Position numbers and translations under genes: made by a program. From assembly GCA_963930655.1 (NCBI GenBank), contig OZ005600.1:4467501-4531500 (forward strand): 64,000 nucleotides of DNA, given 5' to 3'. This DNA comes from Myrica gale (taxonomy: Eukaryota; Streptophyta; Magnoliopsida; Fagales; Myricaceae). Below, in pieces: positions 21,501 through 34,380 of this stretch. Within the stretch, counting starts at the first letter, position 1. The number at the start of each line of letters is the position of its first letter. The notes beneath the pieces were generated by a model. That model worked only from the letters and a program-made list of their open reading frames with translations, did no database searches and was not told the DNA's origin.

Positions 21501-24247
21501 CACAAAAGAAGAGGGAGGCGGCCATAGAGCACGCGTGCCTTATAATAGGGATCACATGCCGAATCCCATAAAATGCGGGTTTTTAATTCTTTCGTTAATT
21601 TCCTAGGGTTAGAACCATGCATGTAATGCTGTATATATATGGAATCTAATTCATCAAAGAAGCTCACATTAAATGGAACCAACCGAATATCAGTGGATTT
21701 CAGTACCGTATTGATCTATCCAGATCATCACCTGGATAAATCTCTTACACTATCCTCGGAGGTGACACTCGTCCAGTGCGTCCATGTTAGTCATATTTTT
21801 CCCTTCCAAATTTTGGGCTCTACAAAAATGCGGTGTCTATAGAGTTACATTGCGATTACTCAAGAAAGGCATGCATATTTGTACACTTACACAAAGGCTC
21901 TTCATCCTCAGGTTTCGTACCGCCAAATCGTAGTTTAGCTAGTTGTCTAGGCATAGATAGTACCGTTCTAGCTCGACCTAAGAACGTTCTCTGCACTTGC
22001 ATTGATGTATAAGTTCTCTCACTGTGAAAATAGAACTGCCCCAGATTGACTTGCATTAGTTTAATCGACCTTTGATTCCGTTGTCTTCCTCTTCTGCATG
22101 TATCTGTCTGGAGTTCCATGCAGGCATTTACTATTAGGGAGATTGTGATGTGTCTCCCAAACAGCGAAAACTTTAAATTCCCTTGTTTCCCCCTGTTGGG
22201 TAATCTCTCTTAGTTTATAGCAAAATGATTGAACGGTGTCTTTCTGGCCGTACTATAACAAGATATAGGACCATTCTCTCCATTGGAGACCTGCACATCC
22301 GCAACATTTGTGTTTTTTAAGATTACTACGTGTATAATTATTCATCCCGATCTAACTGTCTTTTGTCTTCATTCCAACTACGTGATCTCCATCTCTTCAT
22401 TTTGCTGCAATGTCGTGTTGTTGATGACTTAATTTGAAATTCATCTTGCGCTTACATCCAAATCCTTATACTATTTGCTTGTCTTTGAATTGTTATTCCC
22501 AAGGGCCAAGACAAGGTTTTTTCAAAGTAAAACCAAAGCATAGAAAGATATATACCAATTATCATGGGGTCCACGCGTCTGGTGGCCTTCTTTTCAGCAT
22601 TGAATTAATTTAATCAGTTGTGGGTCTAAGTTTTTAATTGGAGGTTTAAATTTATTCCTCTTCAATCACTGGTGGTTTAGTACTTCCATAAGTATGATCA
22701 TTAGGTCGTGGGAATATCCATGCTTTAGTTGAACTCACATATTAAAAGTAGTACTTGTGAAATATGCTAATTAAGTCGACTGTCTTGCTAGCAATTGTGA
22801 AATAATTCAGACCGACTCGCTCAGACACCTAACAAATCCATACCGATAATAATTGTGACGAGCCTTCCTCACGTAGGCTGATTCCGGAAAACCCTGGTGT
22901 ACTTAGCTGCACCTTAATTTGACAGCTGCATCTTATCATGGTTACCCAAGTGACCTTGTGCTAAAACTATACCTCGCGATTTGGGCAGATAATATAGCTT
23001 TACTTTACTCGAAGCAAATTGATGGCGAATGAATATCGCCTCCAGAAAACATGGAGCTTAACTGGACAGAAGGCTATTACGCTGTCTGATTGAATGAGAT
23101 GAAATTAGTGAATAAGACAAACTGTTGGCACATTTCCACATGAGGGAGATAAAAGAGCCGATGCATTCCTATTAAAATAATTGGCAGTCATGTGAGACTA
23201 GGTCACTGGGGAATGGCAGGTTGGATTTTTCATGTATATATTTTATCAAACAGTTGGCGTGCAACTTTTAGTAGGCGCTGAAATATAGAACATATGCACG
23301 TGTGAGTTTGCATCATAACTTAACAATCGAGTGGTTGAGGTCCGGCTTATGTCTTAGAGAAACTGTTGACACACGAAAGCTAAGAAGTCAATATTGCTTA
23401 TTTGTTTTTGCCAAACTTCTGGAACATGGGAAACAGACTGGTATGGGGAACCAGAACTAGCAGACTTAAACGAATGGTATTATTGGGTTGGCTGGAGTTT
23501 GAATTCTGACGCCCCAATCAATCACTGACCTTAGTTGTTCACAGTTCTCTGTAGGCTCATTTAAATTTCCCAACCACTCAAAATGGTGCTAGTGTGATCT
23601 TACACGAAAAGCTGTCTACACTAGCTAGCTATGAATAATAGATTATTCCTTGATGATTTAGGGGAGGGTTCTCTCTCTAGCTAGTTATCCAAAATCAATT
23701 ATATCAAGGAATAATCTATTATTCAAGCAAAACAAAAGATGATCACTTTGTTCATTAGTTTAGGGGAGGTTCTCTTTTTTACCTCCCTAGAGAATTTTGT
23801 TCATTAGTTACTTGACCTTTCAGCTTCATTGTACACTTTGTGTTAGGCACTTCCTCCACTCCACTCCACTCCACTCCTCTCCTCCTTCAAATTGCAACTG
23901 ATTTAGCATAAAAATAGTCATGGAATGCCCTCAAAGGCAAAATCAACAATTGGAAGAACAAACTTTGAGTCACAGACAAAATGAGCGTGAGTTTCAATGT
24001 TATCGGTTGGGAACAATTCTTAACTTGAGTGAGAGTCTGAGTTACAAGGTTAGATAGAATGTTCAAGGTTTGTCTTGATCAGGCTTCTAGCCTGATGAGT
24101 GAGCTTTCTAGATGAATTATGTCCGCCTCAGCCCAGTGTACAAAATCCATTGTTAACCAATTTCTCTCCTTGATTAAATAAAAAACTTAATATACGTGCG
24201 TGACTCTGAAATTTAATATTTTCTCAAAAATACCTCTACGGTAATTT
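18520..24247. other. Long gene-poor intergenic region
   Basis: About 5.7 kb with no supportable gene or classified transposon. Small open frames here lack domain features, splice context and codon bias. A (TA)n run lies near 21030-21048, and a CACTC microsatellite near 23856-23880. Confidence 0.5.
23633..23724. repeat. Perfect 22-bp inverted repeat, hairpin
   Basis: The 22-bp arm at 23633-23654 is exactly inverted at 23703-23724 with a 48-bp loop. The loop and right flank share a second motif (ttaggggaggttctct). It may be the core of a short MITE. Confidence 0.7.
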
Positions 24248-24529
24248 TTGTTGTTCCGTTCCTTTAAGTATATACATGGGGCGGTTGTGGAAGACATGTC
24301 GCTTCCGTTTACAAGCGAGTCCCCGAAGGCCAGCGCTGCAATTGCCGAGACTGGCCTGGTGTCAAAGCCGGCGATGATGCTGCTGGCGAAAGTGAACCCT
24401 CTTCTACATGTGTTATTCTCTGAGAATCTTCCTCCTACGTACGCTGCTTGCGGGTTCCTTTCTTCCCATGCGTGTGGATCTACTAATTCGATAGTTTTGT
24501 TTCTGCGTGCATTCGTGTTACGGTGTTAG
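24248..24529. other. Isolated GC-rich open segment, unassigned
   Basis: In a very AT-rich region, about 24290-24480 is GC-rich and open on both strands. The plus frame reads 93 aa. The minus frame contains GFTFASSIIAGFDTRPVSAI and resembles coding sequence at least as much. I recognise no family. It could be a small gene fragment carried by a transposon or a short exon. Confidence 0.25.
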
Positions 24530-25710
24530 TGCTCTTGCTTTCTGAGTACAAATGTATTTCCTTTTCGTACGCAAAGTTTGTTGCCAGGTACTTGGTTCTT
24601 GAGAGAAATAAACGACAAAATCTCTTTGTCCTTTCAACGGTTTTTTTTTTTTGTAATTACATGCTTTTATTATACATATAAGTTTTTGGATTTGAGTTTT
24701 CTGGTGGTGAGCGGACATCGCTGTGGTGGTTCTCTTCCTCGGTCAACAGGAGAGAGATGGGACCGAATCAGGGGCTTTGTTTTTGAAATGATAATGGATG
24801 GTGGGATGAGAGAGAAAAAGTAGAAGGAAAACCGATAAAAAAAACACGAGGAAATCTATATATCAGGTCGTGAATGGGCTGATCGATCTTTGGATAACCT
24901 TTTTTTTCAGATGAACTGGATTTAAGGGCATTTCGGTAAATTGTAAGGGAGAGAAGTGACATGAATATGGAGGTAGAAAAATAATTTCGTCAAGTGACAT
25001 GAACACGTGTTGCATTTTAATTGGATATGACGTGGTCATTTGGTCACGTCATTAATTTTCGTCAAAAAATAATCAGAATATTGTAGGAGGGGTATAACGG
25101 GAAAAAGAGGTATACCACAGGAGTGACGGGACAATAAAAATTACCTTATGAGTATTTATGATAAAATATTAAACCCTAAGAACACGAGTGTATATTAAAC
25201 CTAAAAAACACTCAAAGCTTGATTTATCAAAAACATATTGATTGTCTTCTTTCAATGTGTTTGGAAAGTAGGAAAGACAAATAGCAAAAAGAATAAAAAA
25301 AACAAGATATACATGAGTATAAGTTGGCACATTGTTATGCTATTAACATTACAGTTTTCAGGGTCAGTGGCGAAACCGAGCCGGGAAGAACAGAGGCATT
25401 TGGAGTGTAGGTAGTGGAAGCTAATGTAATAGTGATTTGATTTCTGATTTTTGCATGTAGGGACAAAAATTTTATTGTCATTTCGCCTTATGATTTTGCC
25501 TCAATTCAAATTCAATTATGATTTTGTCACTTTCCAAGGCGATAAAAAACAAGAATATGTTTCTAACCTTAATATATTCTGTATTTTAGACTATGATTTA
25601 CATAATATACATATATAAGTTCTTCATAAAAATTTAATGCCCATTGTCATCTCTTCTAGCTTGTCGTCCTTTTGTTTGGCCTATTGTATACCAAAATATC
25701 GATATCTTAA
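24530..25710. other. AT-rich intergenic DNA
   Basis: No gene or classified element seen. Confidence 0.4.
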
Positions 25711-27421
25711 GGGCTTCTTTGGAAATGGGTTGTGCTTTTGATTTTGGTTTTGGTTTAACTTTTGGGTTCAACTTTCAAATTTTAATTTTTTTATTTAAAT
25801 AATGTTTTGTGGTAAGGGTTTATTTGGTTGTTTAAGATTTGAAATGATTTATATTTTAATTAAATTAAATAATATTAATTTATAGTTATTATGATATTCC
25901 AACATAAAAGATAAAAAAATGATTTTAAAAAATCAGAAAAATATATAATTCAAAATTTATGTAGAAAATAGTTTCATAAATATCAAAAATTATAGAAATA
26001 GATAAAATATGAAACAAATAAAAATTATTCATAAAAATTAAAAGACAGATAAAATTCGTGCAAAATTTATAAAACAAATAAATTTTACAAAAATAATAAA
26101 TCGTACAAATTGATTAAAAATTTCAAAAAAAAAAACTTAACAATAATTATAAAATATAATAATTATCAAAATTATTACAAAATATACATAAAACAATAGA
26201 GAAAATATAAAAAAAAAATATTAAAATAGTTACAAAAGTGTATAAATGTCTATAAATGTTTAAAAAATTACTTTTGGAAATGAAGGTTAATGGTAGCATC
26301 CCAAGCCATCTTCCGACTATTCTTCCGACATTTTCCCTTTCATTTACCCACAAATTTTTTTACAAATAAGACTCGTGGGTTGTGTTTGAGTGTTAAAATT
26401 TTAGGGTATTGAATTTGGTGAAAAGTGAAGAGAGATAATTTTTTATATTTATTATAGTGAAAAGTAATAATTTGATGGGAAGATATAGATTATATTATAA
26501 TTTTTTATTGTGTTAAAATTTTAGATTTCAAACGCATCGTGGTAAGCAGTTACTCAACCCCAAGGAGCCGGTAGTGACAATAAATGCAAATAGTTAGCTC
26601 AAAAAGGAAAAAAAAGTACTGCAAATAATTCATTTTAACTAAATCAGTCAACTTACTGTAATCAATCCCCCCTTGATTTTGCTTTCGCTTAGTTAGTTTG
26701 TTTTTACCTTTCAGTTCATTTCTGCTTATTTTGGGTGCAACCATAGTCGGTTAAATAAAAACAAAACAGAGAAATTTCTTCATAATCATTGGAAAATTAT
26801 TTTTCGGTTTTTTTTTTGTTTTGTTTCTTTCTTTTTTTGTTTTGTTTATTTCTTCGTTTAATTATTACTAAATTTCCAAAACTATTTTTCGCTTCTTTAA
26901 AACATCTATAGACATTTTATACACTTTTGTAACCATTTTAATAACTTTTATATTATTTTCTCTATTATTTTTTGTAATAATTTACATAATGATTATATTT
27001 TCTAATTATTTTTAAGTTCTTATTTTTGAAATTTTAATCAAAAATTTTAATTTATTGTTTTCTATTATTTTTGTCAAATTTATTTGTTTTATAAATTTTG
27101 CACGAATTTTATCTGTCTTTTAATTTTTATTAGTTTCATATTTTATGTATTTGTATCATTTTTTGATACTTATGAAACTATTTTCTACATATTTTTTGAA
27201 TTATTTATTTTTTGATTTTTTAAAATCATTTATTTGTATGTTTGTTTTTTAAATATCATAATAACTATAAATTAATATTATTTAATTTAATTAATATTTA
27301 AATCATTTCAAATCTTAAACAACAAACAAACCCTTACAACAAAACAATATTTAAATCAAAAAATTTGAAAGTTAAAAGTTAAACCAAAATCAAAACCACA
27401 ATCTATTTCCAAACTTGAAGC
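25711..27421. mobile_element. Foldback element with arms of about 570 bp
   Basis: The left arm (about 25711-26285) reappears inverted at about 26862-27421, with many substitutions and a few gaps but continuous colinearity; for example ctttggaaatgggttgtg outside and gtgtataaatgtctataaat inside. The 570-bp centre holds a separate small MITE copy (about 26376-26540). The arms are extremely AT-rich. No target duplication could be fixed at the outer ends. Long-TIR MULE relatives have this form, but the superfamily is unproven. Confidence 0.75.
26376..26540 (+). mobile_element. MITE family A copy inside the foldback element
   Basis: It begins gttgtgtttgagtgttaaaa, contains ttttagggtattgaa and gtgaaaagtgaagagag, and ends with an inverse-like tail. 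Related copies lie at 28291-28472, 29461-29650, 33843-34380 and 36621-36826. Boundaries are approximate. Confidence 0.6.
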
Positions 27422-28290
27422 AAATTTGTGTTTACTCTAATTTGAAGCAAATGAAGCACTGTTAACAAAAAACAAAAAGACAAACATAGTCATTAAACAC
27501 ATTTCCCAAGCTGATGAACATGGTTTCATGGGATTAATTCAATTCAATGCGTGAGCTGTTTTTGATCCCACGGTTTATTAAGTTGCGTGAACCCCGTTAC
27601 AGATCCCGCAACACAAGGGGTGCATGTATGCAAGAAAAACATAAATATATCATATATGACTCCGACCATTGATGCCAATCTCTGTCCCTTGATAGAAGGA
27701 GAAGAGAACAGGGAGGAAGAAAATCATGCCCATCAGAGAGCCCTCTCAATGTCACGTGGTATTGCATATTTGTAGCAGCCCGGTTACCGATTCAACGAAA
27801 CGAAACTTGGAAACTGGGAAGGAGACCACTGCTTAGAAAAATACACTAGTTCTGGGTGTGTGTGTCTGGGCCATTAATTCCCTGTGCCATTGAAGTTTTG
27901 AGCGCGTGGTCCTCCAGTGGGCTTGAGTTAGCACACCTGATTCCTTTTATACATTTGTTAATCTCGTGTAAATATGAGCCTACAAAGTGAGGCCGAAAGC
28001 CATTTTATACACTCCGGTCTGCGTTGTAAGCTAAAGTTTGGCCCAGAATACGTGTTACTGCGTACTGGAGGCTGGAGCAAGTGTTGCTGCACGAGTACTA
28101 CACAAAATGGACTTTCTTGGGCAAGTGAATGGGCTAATGATGGGCCAGCACAGAATTTTTTTCTCGGTACCATCAGATTTGGATGCGCTTTAGGGCCGAG
28201 AGATTGTTAAAGGCCTGAGAAAAGGGGAGGGAGAGAGAAAAGGGGAACACGATGGAGAATTTCCTAACCCTGTCCCAAAACAAAGGTATT
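27422..28290. other. Intergenic DNA
   Basis: No gene supported. An open frame on each strand near 27958-28210 overlaps the other and lacks domain features. A short (TG)n run lies near 27856. Confidence 0.4.
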
Positions 28291-28472
28291 GTTTGAGCTC
28301 TAATAATTTGGGTCCAAAAATTTTAGATTTAATAATAAAAAATTTATCTTATTATTATAATATTTATTAAAAAAAATTTCTCTCTTCACTTTTTTACCGA
28401 CTCTCATAACATATCTTTATTTTATAATATTTCTCAAACCTCAATACTCAACATTTACACAGTCAAACAAAA
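28291..28472 (-). mobile_element. MITE family A copy
   Basis: In inverse orientation to the copy at 26376. It shares the tttttaccgactct and aataataaaaaatttatc phrases with the interrupted copy at 33843-34380, so those two form a subfamily. Non-coding. Confidence 0.65.
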
Positions 28473-30144
28473 TCGCTTAAAGCCCGAGAAAGGAGCCGAA
28501 TAATACGTTATTCTTTTTCCTTTTTTTAAAAAAAAAAATTCTCTTGCTTTTACTTTTTATGGGGTGGCTTTATGCATACCCAACTTATACTCTACGGACT
28601 CGCACGTGGCAAAATTCCACTAGGAAGCACCCGCCAACTGAACTGATAATGTTCACCGCTATTTTCAGACGATGAATTTAATATTTTAGTTTGTCGGTGT
28701 ACCTTCATCCAGAGCCCCCCTGACTTTAATGGATGAAGTCTCTCGTAATTTGCGTTCAGGATCTCTGTAATGTTTTATTCAAATTCCATTAAAATGTAGA
28801 CAAGTAGATCATATTATAAAGTTTATTTATGTTACTCAGAAATTTTATATGAATATCATTAATAGTATATGATTTATTTATTATCTTTATATATTTTTAA
28901 ATTGTATAATGTAATTTGAATACAAAAATTAGAATCTTATAATTTGAACCTGACACTTATATCCATGCAAAAATTGGATTGTTTCTAGCTCCATCAAAGT
29001 AAAGGCAAAATATTTTGATATGAAAAGTCTTACCCAATATAGTTTTAAATAAAGGAAAAGGCTTCTAAAACCTATAGTTAAACAAATAGTCTAAAACCAA
29101 AAAAGGGTTAGCAACTTTCTTCTTTCCCTAATCAACAATGAAAAAGGGACAAAAAAAACATAAGTTCAATGTAATGTTTAAAATTACTAAGAATAAACTT
29201 AAATAGCACTTTATATTTAAAGAAAAAATAGACTGACAGTATTATATATTAAAAATGAATAATTTGTGAATGTAATGTTCAAACGTAAAAGTAAAAAATA
29301 TATACTACAAAACCTATTATTGTTCGCATGTGAGAAGTATTTTTTTTTTAAAAAAAAACAGCCCAACTTAAACGTCTCCCTCTATGTTCTAATTGGTCGT
29401 TTTTAACCCCAGCATCAATATCCCCACCATGAAAAACTTCTGCTAATCACTTGTCTGAGGGTGCGTTTGTACCAAAAATTTCACAAAATATCTCACAAAC
29501 TCACAATAAAATACTACAATATAATCTCTTTCTCTCCCATAAAAAATTATAAAAAATATAAAAAATTACCTCAATCTTCACTTTTTCACTAAATTCAATA
29601 ACAACACTAACCCAATACCAAAAATTTTTCAACACAAACACAACCATAATCTCTTGACCTCTTATAAAAAGGAATATGTCATTCTTTCTTTTGGATAATG
29701 ATGAAGTTTTATATTAATTGTGTCTATCTAGATGTACTTTTTGACTGACCCAGCGAATTGGTATTCCACCCAAAAAAAAATTAAAATAAATGCACGCAAT
29801 CAGAAGCTACGTTTTCATATGCTCTGTATATATATTTTATTCTTATTTCTTTTCCTGCTTTGTACCGAACAACCAAAACCAACAACTGCCAAACAAGTAA
29901 AAAAAGACAAGCCGTTGAAAAGAGAGAAAATAAAAGAAGAAGAAAAAAAGCGAACTCTACTTCTCTCTTACCCCTAACCCAACCCCCACCTCCCACGCCT
30001 TAATAACTGTTGCTTAACGCCACCCCACCCCACCCCACCGGCCCACCCCCATCTTGCGTTTCTCTGATTCTCTCTCTCAGCTTCTTAAATCCCACTCAGA
30101 TATTTTGGCCGCTATCTCTCGCTCTTGCCTACCTACTCGCTCCC
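28473..30144. other. Intergenic DNA and ARM-gene promoter
   Basis: AT-rich, without genes, apart from the MITE at 29461-29650. The last 250 bases hold purine- and pyrimidine-rich leader sequence and a CCCCA repeat at about 30019-30040, directly before the ARM gene start. Confidence 0.45.
29461..29650 (-). mobile_element. MITE family A copy
   Basis: Starts gtgcgtttgtaccaaaaatt and ends acacaaacacaacc, with the internal cttcactttttcactaaatt phrase of the family. Non-coding; boundaries approximate. Confidence 0.6.
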
Positions 30145-33053
30145 ATGGAGTGCGCTGCAGAGGGTCAGAATCCCGAGCCCGACAACACGCCCCAACCGCC
30201 TACCTCCCCATCCTCAGCCGTCCACCGCGCGCTCCAGCTCATCCAATCGGGCGACCCCGATTGTCAGCTCCAAGCCGCCCGCGAGATCCGGCGGCTCACC
30301 AAGACCTCCCAACGCTGCCGCCGACAGCTCTCCCAGGCAGTGAAGCCGCTGGTCTCCATGCTCCGTCCCGACTCTCCCGACTCCCACGAGGCTGCCCTAC
30401 TCGCCCTCCTTAACCTTGCCGTTAAAGACGAAAAGTAAGCTACCACCTTCCTCCTTTATTGCTCAGGCTTGTTCAAAATAAAAACCCTTTTGCAGTTGCC
30501 TATAAAAAAAAAAAAACAGAAAAAGCCCTATAGCAGTTAAACGAATTTACAAGAGCCTCGGTGATATCCGCGGAGAAGTTTTTAGTGGGTTTGAGAACCC
30601 AGATATTTATATGATTTCTGTTTTTTCATGTTGCGCTTTTTTTTCAATAATATTTGTACAAACAACTACCATCGGATTCATTTCCAAAAAGACGGCTAAC
30701 ACCGGATTCATCAATTTCTGTGTCTGCGCGTGGGGAATAGTTTAGTACAGTACTCGGAGATTTCTTTCTCCTATGCTATTTGTATTTCTTTTTTAATCTT
30801 GCTTTTGGCCTTTGGTGAGTTTTTGTTTTGTGATTGGTTGGAGAGGAAATGGGTGGAGAGAGTGAGGAAAAAATTAGAACTTTACCTGCGTTAGAATCCT
30901 ATGTTTGTTTTCTCAACTTTCTTTTCATAGACACGAATGAGCCTTGGAAAAAGTTAGCTCCTTAAATAGCTTGGACTCAAGTATTTATCGCTCAGAGTTA
31001 TAGGGCGTGCTCGGAGAGGAAAAGAAAAAAGATTGAAGTTTTAGGATGTACAGTGTTTGGCGACCTACTCTGGTTGCTGAGAAAAACTCGAATGAAAAAA
31101 ACAAGAAGCGAATAGCATAGTTCTGTTGTGCAATAAGAAGTTGACGGGAAAATTTTTGTGATTTCCCCCCAGATCTCAACCATGAGTAGGCTTTGTTTTA
31201 CTCTTCCTTTTTAGTTGGGGTTCATTCCTCGTGAAAACAGAGCAGTATCAGACACGTGAAAAAATAAATTGTACAAAAAATTACTTTAATCGATGGAATC
31301 GGAGAAAACACTAAATAATGGAGATAGTGTTAACTTGGTGAAAGCAATTGGTTTACTTTTTTCTGACTTCTTGATAATTTTATCTACTTTTGGATGGTTC
31401 TTAAAGCTACAATGCAATTAGACAATGCGTCCTTAAACCTATAGAAGGAATTGGATGCTTTTTTTGTTGAAAGCCCGATCAGTGGTGCTTGTTGGTTCAC
31501 ATGTTTTTCTTCCTTTTCCTGCTTTTGCCTTTTTCTTTTATCTTCTCTCCGAAGTTTTCTTATGGTAGGGTTTCTGTTTGGTGAGGGAGAAAACTTATAC
31601 CTTATGTGAAAGTGAAGGGTTCTCCCACTGTTTCTTTTTCAATCTTTTGTGCCTGGTTTACTTTTTCGTATCAAAGTAGTGGTAGTATTACTCTTTATCT
31701 TCACTTCTGATTTGCTAGCAACCAAAAATGTACTAATTAGCAATTGTGGGGGGAAAAACAACTATTTATTGTGCAGATGTTCTCTTAGTAGAAGGTGACA
31801 ATTTGAATGTACAATTGAATGCTTTCTAACGTCTTATATTGCCTGGGAAAGATATATTCAGTAGCCTGTATGTTGTGAGAGCTGCGTATTGTATTGAGGA
31901 ATTATTCCTTGTGGCTGCGTAATTTGCTAATGTTCTAAAAGTTCGTTAGTAGAGATCCTGTTGAACTCCTTTCTTTATTCAGTATTTTATGCTATTGTTT
32001 TAATGTCTGTCCTTGTATGAGGATAGAAATCGACTAAACTGAATTTCATGTTGGAGAGAGAGAGTCGTGTGATGCATAACAGCCACTAGTTTCTTAAAGT
32101 TGGTGGCTTCACGAATGAGCCTGGTGGATATGTGCGTTTATACCTATCACTTTGCTAGCATAATTGGAGCATAAAACTTGCCATTTGTTTAATCTTGCAG
32201 GAACAAGAACAGCATTGTGGAAGCTGGTGCCTTAGAACCCATAATTAGTTTCCTCAAGTCACAGGATTTAAACATACAAGAATATGCAACTGCATCTTTG
32301 CTTACTTTATCTGCTTCGAGCGTCAACAAGCCAATTATTAGTGCTTCTGGTGCCATACCTCTACTTGTGAAAATCCTTGGACATGGAAGCCCACAAGCCA
32401 AGGCTGACGCTGCAATGGCCCTTTCCAATCTCTCAACACACCCTGATAATCTTCAGTTCATTCTTGAAACAAAACCAATACCATCAATCGTTAATTTGCT
32501 TAAAACCTGCAAAAAATCTTCAAAAACTGCCGAAAAATGCAGTGCTCTTATAGAATCTTTAGTGGGTTTTGATGAGAGCAGAATTGCCTTGACATCTGTA
32601 GAAGGTGGAGTGCTGGCAGTTGTTGAAGTGCTTGAAAATGGCTCTCTTCAGAGTCGGGAACATGCAGTTGGAGCATTACTGACCATGTGTCAGAGTGACC
32701 GATGTAAATATAGGGAACCTATTCTTAGAGAAGGTGTAATACCTGGACTTCTTGAGCTCACTGTTCAAGGAACACCCAAATCTCAGTCCAAAGCTCAATT
32801 GCTCTTGCAGTTACTGAGAGACTCTCCGTATGCAAGATCTGAGCTTCAACCTGACACACTGGAGAATATAGTGTGCAATATTATTTCCCAGATTGACGGA
32901 GAAGATCAATCAGGTAAAGCAAAGAAGATGCTAGCTGAGATGGTGCAAGTTAGTATGGAGCAAAGCTTGAGGCATTTACAGCAAAGGGCTCTGGTATGCA
33001 CTCCAGCTGATCTGCCTATTGCTAGTTGTACCTCCGAAGTTCCTTCAAAATGA
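30145..33053 (+). CDS. ARM-repeat protein without a U-box (PUB4/At4g16490-like group)
   Basis: Two exons, 30145-30434 and 32201-33053, joined by a 1766-bp GT-AG intron; they give 380 aa. Residues 1-25 are Pro-rich and acidic. From about 28 the protein is a run of Armadillo repeats, with typical phrases such as AAREIRRLTK, EAALLALLNLAV, GALEPIISFLKS, ASLLTLSA, GAIPLLVKIL, AKADAAMALSNLS and LLLQLLRDSP. No U-box precedes them; plant relatives of this size are annotated as ARM-repeat superfamily or U-box 4-like proteins. ARM solenoids bind partner proteins; no enzyme activity is expected. The start at 30145 gives MECAAEG; an upstream in-frame ATG at 30010 would add 45 residues that look like leader sequence. 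Confidence 0.9.
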
Positions 33054-33197
33054 TTGTTTTTGTTAACGGCTTTGTCTTTTTTTCACTTGGGGTTTGTAAA
33101 GTTTAGTCTTCCGTAGCAAGAAAAAAGAAAAAAAAGGTATAGTGGGTAAATGCCAGTCCAGGTCGCTTGTGGTGGCATCGGGTGACTGGTAGATATC

Positions 33198-33203
33198 AAT
33201 AAA
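33198..33203 (+). terminator. AATAAA poly(A) signal of the ARM gene
   Basis: A canonical AATAAA hexamer lies 145 bases after the stop codon, in the expected place for 3' end formation in plants. Plant signals are loose, so other sites may also be used. Confidence 0.5.
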
Positions 33204-33842
33204 CTTCAAGTTGTATCAGTTTGAAAATCTTAGTTTTTAGTTGATTGTAAATTAACTTTTATATTAAGTGTTATATAGATTGCAAATGGCTTTCTTTCTC
33301 CTTCATTTCCATTACTTCTTGATACGTTAGGAGTGAACCTATAGAGAGTTACAGGCGAGTTACAAACTTGAAGGGATGAGAAAGGTATAGCGACAGCCCA
33401 GAGGAATTCATACAGAATATAGTTTATTCGAATATTCACATCCTGTCGAGTCTCACGCTCTCGGCGTCTGATATGTGAAAACTAATGAAAGTAACTCAGG
33501 TTGGCTCTCTGGTTCAAGGTTGATGGACGGAGTCTGCATCTGTCTGTTGTTTGTTGAGTGGATCGTTGCTTTTGTGAGCGTCAAATCTCTCATTTGGTGG
33601 CTTGAATTCGCCACCTGTTTCTGAAATTTTCTGGTATCTTTATGTATGATTCATAAATTGACAAAAAGGCAGAAGTTGGGTAGGGTGATCAGACTGGACT
33701 TGTCAGAGGTGTTAAGTTCTCAAAGTTTGCATTCAATTGTCAATGCAGTTTAACGGCTTTTGTTTTTGTTGTAGTGCATGGGTTACAAAATCTGCAAAAC
33801 TGTCGTACGGCAACTTGCTCGAACTATTTGACTTGTTGATCT

Positions 33843-34380
33843 ATTTGGGTTTAATAATAAAAAATTTATCACGTAATTTTTTATTATTATAATATTTATA
33901 AAAAATCTTTTCACTTCATTTTTTTACCGACTCTAGTAACATATATTTACTTTGGGATAAATAAACTTTGCCATCTTATCTTTGAGGTCATTTACACTTT
34001 GCACCCCGATGTGTTATTTTTGACATATTGGACTTTTTAACTTACACACTTTTTTCAATTTGGACCTTGTACCCAAATTTCCCGTTAATTTAGACGGATT
34101 CCTTTAAAACGTGGGGTGCAATGTGTAAATGTCTCCAAAGATAAGGGGGCAATGTGTGTAAATTTTTAATGGAATCTGTCAATTTCGACTGCCAAAATCG
34201 GGTACGAAGTCCAGATTGCAAAAATGTGGAAGATAATGGGTTCAATGTATCAAAAATAAAACATCGGGATGCAAAGTGTAAATGACCCCAAAAACAATGG
34301 GGGCAAAGTGTATTTATCCCTTTTACTTTTTAATATTTTTCAAACCCCAATACTTAAAATTTACAAGCTCAAACATCCCA
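33843..34380 (-). mobile_element. MITE family A copy split by another MITE
   Basis: The two halves, 33843-33953 and 34321-34380, together match the copy at 28291-28472 (shared aataataaaaaatttatc, tttttaccgactct, then tttttaatatttttcaaacc). The 367-bp block between them is a separate insertion. Confidence 0.7.
33954..34320. mobile_element. Mutator-like MITE, 367 bp, nested
   Basis: Ends are GGGATAAATAAACTTTGCC and the inverse of GGGATAAATACACTTTGCC; the inverted arms continue for about 70 bp with substitutions. The flanks atttacttt (33945-33953) and ttttacttt (34321-34329) give a 9-bp target duplication with one mismatch, as for Mutator-like elements. Non-coding. Confidence 0.8.

Noticed and set aside
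30054-30413. Arg/Pro-rich open frames over ARM exon 1
   Set aside because: Alternative frames of a GC-rich exon; the ARM-repeat frame is the coding one.
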